Positions 50,155 through 54,922 of a stretch of 54,922 nt of DNA are shown in pieces. The position numbers were made by a program, and so were the translations under genes. The stretch's first letter is position 1. Each line of letters begins with the position of its first letter. The DNA lies in the NCBI GenBank assembly GCA_021782545.1, contig JAJXUW010000003.1, forward strand, positions 1-54,922, given 5' to 3'. The notes under the pieces are model-generated. The model searched no databases. It was not told where the DNA came from and saw only the letters and a list, made by a program, of their open reading frames with translations. This DNA comes from Deltaproteobacteria bacterium (GTDB taxonomy: Bacteria > Desulfobacterota > Desulfuromonadia > Geobacterales > Pseudopelobacteraceae).

Positions 50155-50865
50155 CTACCACAACTCCCATCTATTGAACAACAGTATGAAAATTGCGAGC
50201 GCAAGGTTGGTTACCGCGTGCGCCACGACGCACTGCGTGAGGCTTCTGGTGCGGTACAAAAGCAGATTGTAAAAAATTCCGGCAATGATGCCGGCTACTA
50301 TCAGATGATGTTCAATTCCAAACATAAACACCGTGATAAGGAACGAAGGCCAGGTAAAATAACCAAGTGGCACCTTTTCAAAGGCGGTATCAACGAGATA
50401 GCGGATCAGGAATGAACGCCAGAATAGTTCTTCCATAACCGGAACCACCAGTACTGCCCCTAGCACCCTGACAACAATCATCAATACCTTGAGTGATGGT
50501 GGTAGCAATGCTGGATAAAACCCCCTTACTCCGCCACCCTGCCCAAGTCGCACACCGGCAAGATTCACCCACACTATGAACACACACACACCAAGTAGTA
50601 CCGATGCCATGGTAACGGATACCGTACGCAGGTCTTTCCAGCTAAGTTCAATGTAATTTCGCCTCAAACTGTACAAAATTCCGACAACTAGTATAATTCT
50701 GAGCGGGTAGAGATAGAGAAACAACGGTGGTGGAGGACGAAACAAACCAAACGAGGCCAAAAAAACGATCAGTTCTTCCAGGCCGATACAGGCCATAAAC
50801 GCTGCGAAAGGAAGATAACGTGCAGATGATGGGGTAACAACACGCTGATAATACGCTTGGATCAT
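50155..50865 (-). CDS. CPBP family (CAAX protease-related) membrane protease, exosortase-locus type
   Basis: EELFWRS (EExxxR), FGIEH (FxxxH), HAVTN (HxxxN) in a polytopic 236 aa protein. Confidence 0.85.
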   Translation of the reverse strand: MIQAYYQRVVTPSSARYLPFAAFMACIGLEELIVFLASFGLFRPPPPLFLYLYPLRIILVVGILYSLRRNYIELSWKDLRTVSVTMASVLLGVCVFIVWVNLAGVRLGQGGGVRGFYPALLPPSLKVLMIVVRVLGAVLVVPVMEELFWRSFLIRYLVDTAFEKVPLGYFTWPSFLITVFMFGIEHHLIVAGIIAGIFYNLLLYRTRSLTQCVVAHAVTNLALAIFILLFNRWELW

Positions 50866-50996
50866 GTCCCCTCCCCTGCTAACAGCGCAAAAAAAGAAAA
50901 AGAACTCGCGGTTGTCACAAAATTTTACATCTATCTATGCGTGCCAGCCGGTAAACAGAAGCGAATCAAAATTGTTAGACGGCATTTATTAGAGTT

Positions 50997-52736
50997 TTAG
51001 GGGATGGTATCATGGGCGCTGCTGCGTTCAGTCCGCAAGAGATATTCGGTAATCCCAAGCGAGGTAACCTCGTGCAAGGCCGCCTCGCGCGTTGCATAGG
51101 GTGAACTCACAACCCGGTACAACCCCGTATTTCCAGTGATGATAAAGCTGATGCGCGTACCATACCGGGCGCGCACTTGGTCAACCAGCTGTTCCGCATT
51201 CGATTTTCTGACAAAAGCCCCGAGTTGCAGACGGTACACCAGGTTTGAGGCACGGCCGGCAGGCGCTGATGTTGCATGCCCGGAAGATTGTCCAAGCACA
51301 GGCATGGGGTGCCCACCCGCCGCACGACCAGACACCTCCCCTCCTCGCTGTGCATCGGCCTGAATCCTTGCTGCGATAGCGATAAAATCAGGATGATAAA
51401 GCGGGGTTCGCGTGGCCCATTGTTGCATCGGTTGCGCCGTTGCACGTGCAAGGGCAGCCCCAACACCTTCCAGCAGCGCGGCGTGCTGACAGTATTCCGC
51501 ATACACCTGCCAGACCTCCGCTTCACTCACGGACAGATCAACCTGCCTTGACTTGCCTTCCCGCCAGCGATCCAGCGTTTGTTCCAAGGCATACTCGGCG
51601 GTCTTGAGCCGCAACTCCAAGCTGACCAGTTGGCTCTGTTCCGTCTGTGCCTGACGCCAAAGCTGCTCAACCTCAAATGTGACGTTTTTTTTCAGTTCAT
51701 CAAGCTGCAACGCATCATGCTGGCTTACGGCCACGGCGCGCTGTACCGTGGCCTGGGTCCTGCCCCACTCGAACAGGTTCCATTCGGCATTCACCGTCAC
51801 TGACCAGACATCGGGGTGCGTGATATAGGTGTCACGCTGCCGAAGATACCCCCCCTGGAGGGTAATGGTCGGATAGTACCCGCTTCTCGCAATACCGACC
51901 TCCTCTTCTTTCTGCTTCACCGTGTATGCACGTGAGCTGACATCACGACGACGAGCAACCGCCCCAGTCATAAAATCATGCAGGGGACGTTCAATGGTTA
52001 TTTTCTGAAGTTCGCCGCAAGGCTCCAGAACCTGTTCTTCTGGCAGCTGGAGCAAGTTGCGCAACGTGGTGTGCACAAGTGCCGCCTGTTGTTGCGCCTC
52101 CATCAGGCACGCCTCTGCCTCGCTCAGGGCTGATTCGGCCTGCAATACTTCTTTCGGGGTGACATATCCCTCATCCCGCCTCGCCTTAACAATTCTGAGC
52201 AGGTGCTTGCGCGCCTCCACCAGCTTTGACTGCGCCTGCACCTGTACCTTTGCGGCGAGCAGTGCAAAAAAGGTGCGGGTAACCTGTTCCACCACTACGC
52301 TTTGTTGGTAATCAAGCTCGTTCTGCGCGGCCAGCAGCTGAAAATCGGAACGGGCATACCGGTGCAACAGATTCCCCCCGGTAAATAAAGGCTGAGTCAG
52401 CACAACGCCGGCCTGATAACGGTCACGATAATGATCGGCAAGATTGACATCCTGCGCCGGATAGCCAGGAGAGACGCTGTCACGGGCCACCACAAACCGT
52501 TCGGGCTTATCAGCCAGGTAATAGAGTGCCTTCAGGCTTAAGATAGGGAAAAAAGAGGTTCTGCTGATACGTTTATCGCTCTGTGCTGCTTCGGTCGACA
52601 TCCCATACGCCTTAAGTCCGCTGTTATGCCGTAATGCCCGTTGCACACAGTTCTCAAGCGTCACCTCTTCAGCCTCTGCGGGAGCGGTGGCGGACAGACA
52701 GCATATGCACAATGTCAGCAGCATCGGTCTGATCAT
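50997..52736 (-). CDS. TolC-like outer membrane efflux protein with C-terminal SPOR-like domain
   Basis: Signal peptide, OEP coiled-coil pattern (EVTLENCVQRALRHNSGLKAYG..., VVLTQPLFTGGNL...); C-terminal YRLQLGAFVRKSNAEQLVDQVRARYG...LYRVVSSPYATREAALHEVTSL. Confidence 0.87.
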   Translation of the reverse strand: MIRPMLLTLCICCLSATAPAEAEEVTLENCVQRALRHNSGLKAYGMSTEAAQSDKRISRTSFFPILSLKALYYLADKPERFVVARDSVSPGYPAQDVNLADHYRDRYQAGVVLTQPLFTGGNLLHRYARSDFQLLAAQNELDYQQSVVVEQVTRTFFALLAAKVQVQAQSKLVEARKHLLRIVKARRDEGYVTPKEVLQAESALSEAEACLMEAQQQAALVHTTLRNLLQLPEEQVLEPCGELQKITIERPLHDFMTGAVARRRDVSSRAYTVKQKEEEVGIARSGYYPTITLQGGYLRQRDTYITHPDVWSVTVNAEWNLFEWGRTQATVQRAVAVSQHDALQLDELKKNVTFEVEQLWRQAQTEQSQLVSLELRLKTAEYALEQTLDRWREGKSRQVDLSVSEAEVWQVYAEYCQHAALLEGVGAALARATAQPMQQWATRTPLYHPDFIAIAARIQADAQRGGEVSGRAAGGHPMPVLGQSSGHATSAPAGRASNLVYRLQLGAFVRKSNAEQLVDQVRARYGTRISFIITGNTGLYRVVSSPYATREAALHEVTSLGITEYLLRTERSSAHDTIP

Positions 52737-53755
52737 TTAAAGCGTACCGTTACGGTCATCCCGTTTTCAAAGGCAGAACGGTCCTGTAAAGCCACCTGTA
52801 TCTCCTGCGTATTGATGTCAAAGGACGCCATCGGGTCGAAACTCTTCTGCGTCTTTTTCTGCACCACCGGGAATACCTTAGTGACTCGACCGGCAAAGAC
52901 CTTTCCCGGATAGGCATCCGCCGTGATCTCTGCCGCTTGGCCCACCTTTACCCTGCCAACCTCGCTTTCTTCAAGCTCTGCCCGTATGCGGGAGTACTCG
53001 GGGTTGACCAGTTTGAACAGGGGGGTGTTGATATCCGCACTTTCACCGGCATCACGGTGACGCTCCGCAACAATCCCCGCTATGGGAGAGACGATCCGGT
53101 AATCCCGTGCCACCGCTTCAATCATCCGCAGGTCTGCAGCAGCGCGGTCATAACCGGCCAGGGCGGACCTTACTTCCTCAGGGCGCAGACCGGCGCGAAA
53201 TTTCACCAGGTTGGCATTGGATGACTGCAACTGGGCATCCGCAACCCGCATCTGCTCTTCGGCCCGGCTTACCTCAACCGCAGTGACGGCATCCTTGTGA
53301 AACAGCCGGGACAGGCGTTCATATTCTGCCCTTGCCTCTTGATACACCGTCTGGGCACGCTGACTTCCGTACTGTGCCATACTGATCTCTTCCGGTCTGT
53401 AGCCTGCACGCGCTTCTGAGAGATGGGCCCTGGCGGCCGCCAGCGAGGCTTGTGCCTGGAGCAGTTGCGCATGGATCTTGTGCCGGTCGAATTCCAACAG
53501 CAGCTGCCCCTTTGCAACCGAATCGCCGGCGCTGACGTACACCCGGCTGACGACTCCCTGCACCTGGCTGCCCACCATTACTTCCTCGCTGCTCTCCACG
53601 GTACCCTTGGCGGTAATAGTCCGTGCTGTCGATGCCGAACCGGCATATCGGGGCCTGTTTTCCTTCTTGTTCAGCACCAACGGTCCAAAGACCGCCAGCA
53701 GGAGCGCACCTGCAGCAACGGCACCGACAATAATCAGCATTCGTCTGTTGCGCAT
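52733..53755 (-). CDS. HlyD/MacA-like periplasmic adaptor
   Basis: N-terminal TM, AKGTVESSEEVMVGSQVQGVVSRVYVSAGDSVAKGQLLLEFD, coiled coil, VSPIAGIVAERHRDAGE. Confidence 0.92.
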   Translation of the reverse strand: MRNRRMLIIVGAVAAGALLLAVFGPLVLNKKENRPRYAGSASTARTITAKGTVESSEEVMVGSQVQGVVSRVYVSAGDSVAKGQLLLEFDRHKIHAQLLQAQASLAAARAHLSEARAGYRPEEISMAQYGSQRAQTVYQEARAEYERLSRLFHKDAVTAVEVSRAEEQMRVADAQLQSSNANLVKFRAGLRPEEVRSALAGYDRAAADLRMIEAVARDYRIVSPIAGIVAERHRDAGESADINTPLFKLVNPEYSRIRAELEESEVGRVKVGQAAEITADAYPGKVFAGRVTKVFPVVQKKTQKSFDPMASFDINTQEIQVALQDRSAFENGMTVTVRFK

Positions 53756-53761
53756 AACCCG

Positions 53762-54448
53762 TCACCCCGTGTGAATGCGGCGGATGTCACCATCTTCCAG
53801 GTAGATGATCCTGTCGAAGATATCTTCAATCCGGTTGTCATGGGTGGCTACAACCACACAGCATTGCCGCTCTGCGGCCAGCTGTTTGAGCAGCTCCATC
53901 ACCCGGTGGCCGTTGACAACATCCAGATTACCGGTCGGTTCATCGGCCAGAATGATCGGGCAGTCGGCAGCCAGGGCCCGTGCCACGGCAACCCGCTGTT
54001 TCTGTCCACCACTTAAGTCGCGTGGTAGAAAATGCATACGTTGTTCCAAACCGACCGCCTTTAACACCGCTGCAGCCCGGTCTTCGGCCTCACTGCCGTC
54101 AATCCCTTTCACCTTAAGCCCAAGCATGATGTTCTCATACGCCGTCAGGGCAGGAAACAGATTAAAGGCCTGAAAGATAAACGAGATGTATTGTCTGCGA
54201 ATGGCCGGCAGATACCGTTCGTCGAGCCCGCTCACCTCGGTTTCAAAAAGTACAAGCCGGCCGGCTGTCGGACGGAGGATACAGCCCAGGATGGACAGTA
54301 ACGTCGTCTTACCGCTGCCGGAGGGTCCCATAAGCCCCACCACCTCGCCAGGAGGCAAGGCAACGCTACAGGGTTGCACCGCAATGACCTCTACGGCCCC
54401 TTCATGATAGACCTTGGACAGCCCCTGTGTCGTAATCGCGTTGGTCAC
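53762..54448 (-). CDS. ABC transporter ATP-binding protein (LolD/MacB/DevA-like)
   Basis: GLMGPSGSGKTTLLSILGC, LSGGQKQRVAVARALA, ILADEPTGNLD. Confidence 0.95.
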   Translation of the reverse strand: MTNAITTQGLSKVYHEGAVEVIAVQPCSVALPPGEVVGLMGPSGSGKTTLLSILGCILRPTAGRLVLFETEVSGLDERYLPAIRRQYISFIFQAFNLFPALTAYENIMLGLKVKGIDGSEAEDRAAAVLKAVGLEQRMHFLPRDLSGGQKQRVAVARALAADCPIILADEPTGNLDVVNGHRVMELLKQLAAERQCCVVVATHDNRIEDIFDRIIYLEDGDIRRIHTG

Positions 54449-54450
54449 TC

Positions 54451-54922
54451 TCAGCCCCTAAACAGTATTGCCGGATCAATCCGCTGTATCCGCCTGATCG
54501 AGATCACTGTTGCAATGACGCACATCCCCACGGTGAGTGCCAGCACCATCAGATTTATCCACCATCTCACCACCAGTATCATGCCCAATGCATCGTAAAG
54601 GCCAACCGTCAGCATGGTGATGATCAGGCTTATCACGTATCCTAACAGTGCGTTGATCAGCGCCTGGGACAGAATTATCCGGTAGATAGCGCGATTATCG
54701 GCCCCCATGGCTTTGAGCGTACCAAACTCTTTGATATGCTCCATGGTCGAATTATAGATGGTCTGTCCGACAATCAGGATGCCTACCAGAAAACTGATCA
54801 CGATGGTCAGCAGAAAAGAGAAGCCCACACCGGTTTCAATCGCCCAATAACGGCGTGTTTTTGTGCTGAACTCGTGCTTTGTGTAGACGTCGTTACCGGT
54901 TAGACGCTTGGCAAGCCGCTTC
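54451..54922 (-). CDS. ABC transporter permease (FtsX/DevC-like), N-terminus beyond window end
   Basis: C-terminal FtsX-like segment TMEHIKEFGTLKAMGADNRAIYRIILSQALINALLGY; reading frame stays open to the window edge upstream of 54828 (KRLAKRLTGNDVYTKHEFSTKTRRYWAIETGVGF...). Confidence 0.9.
   Translation of the reverse strand, partial: KRLAKRLTGNDVYTKHEFSTKTRRYWAIETGVGFSFLLTIVISFLVGILIVGQTIYNSTMEHIKEFGTLKAMGADNRAIYRIILSQALINALLGYVISLIITMLTVGLYDALGMILVVRWWINLMVLALTVGMCVIATVISIRRIQRIDPAILFRG

Noticed and set aside
50935-50960. TGGCACGCATA on the minus strand upstream of the CPBP gene
   Set aside because: Matches only the -24 half; no GC at -12.

Overview
A dense bacterial chromosomal segment, probably Geobacter/Desulfuromonadales-like (inferred from family content only). 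The left flank holds housekeeping genes on the minus strand: scpA (partial, missing from the ORF track), trpS, an M50 peptidase, and a glnB-glnA unit with a near-consensus sigma-54 promoter and a clean terminator. Next come a PilZ protein, an M23 peptidase, a tandem class II aldolase-like protein, a small exported protein, malQ, and a translationally coupled HEAT-repeat/HD-GYP pair. From about 47.2 kb down to 14.8 kb nearly every gene is on the minus strand and forms an exosortase (PEP-CTERM)-associated exopolysaccharide locus. It contains prsT, EpsB-type sugar transferase, export protein, chain-length determinant, tyrosine autokinase, AAA ATPase, outer-membrane beta-barrel, DUF3473-type deacetylase, several glycosyltransferases, flippase, O-antigen-ligase-like polymerase, acetyltransferase, beta-helix protein, CapK-like ligase, membrane EEP hydrolase, epimerase, exosortase, epsI, nucleotide-sugar dehydrogenase, and the prsK/prsR sigma-54 two-component pair. 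Further right are a GGDEF/EAL protein, a PilZ protein, a CPBP (CAAX) protease and a TolC-SPOR/HlyD/ABC exporter running off the window end. The core is a recognisable known type of locus. The more unusual points are the c-di-GMP genes around it, a domain apparently shared by the HEAT and HD-GYP neighbours, a TolC-SPOR fusion, a tandem degenerate/intact aldolase, and atypical accessory enzymes (membrane EEP, beta-helix, CapK) inside the EPS operon. No PEP-CTERM substrate, RNA gene, CRISPR array or mobile element was recognised.
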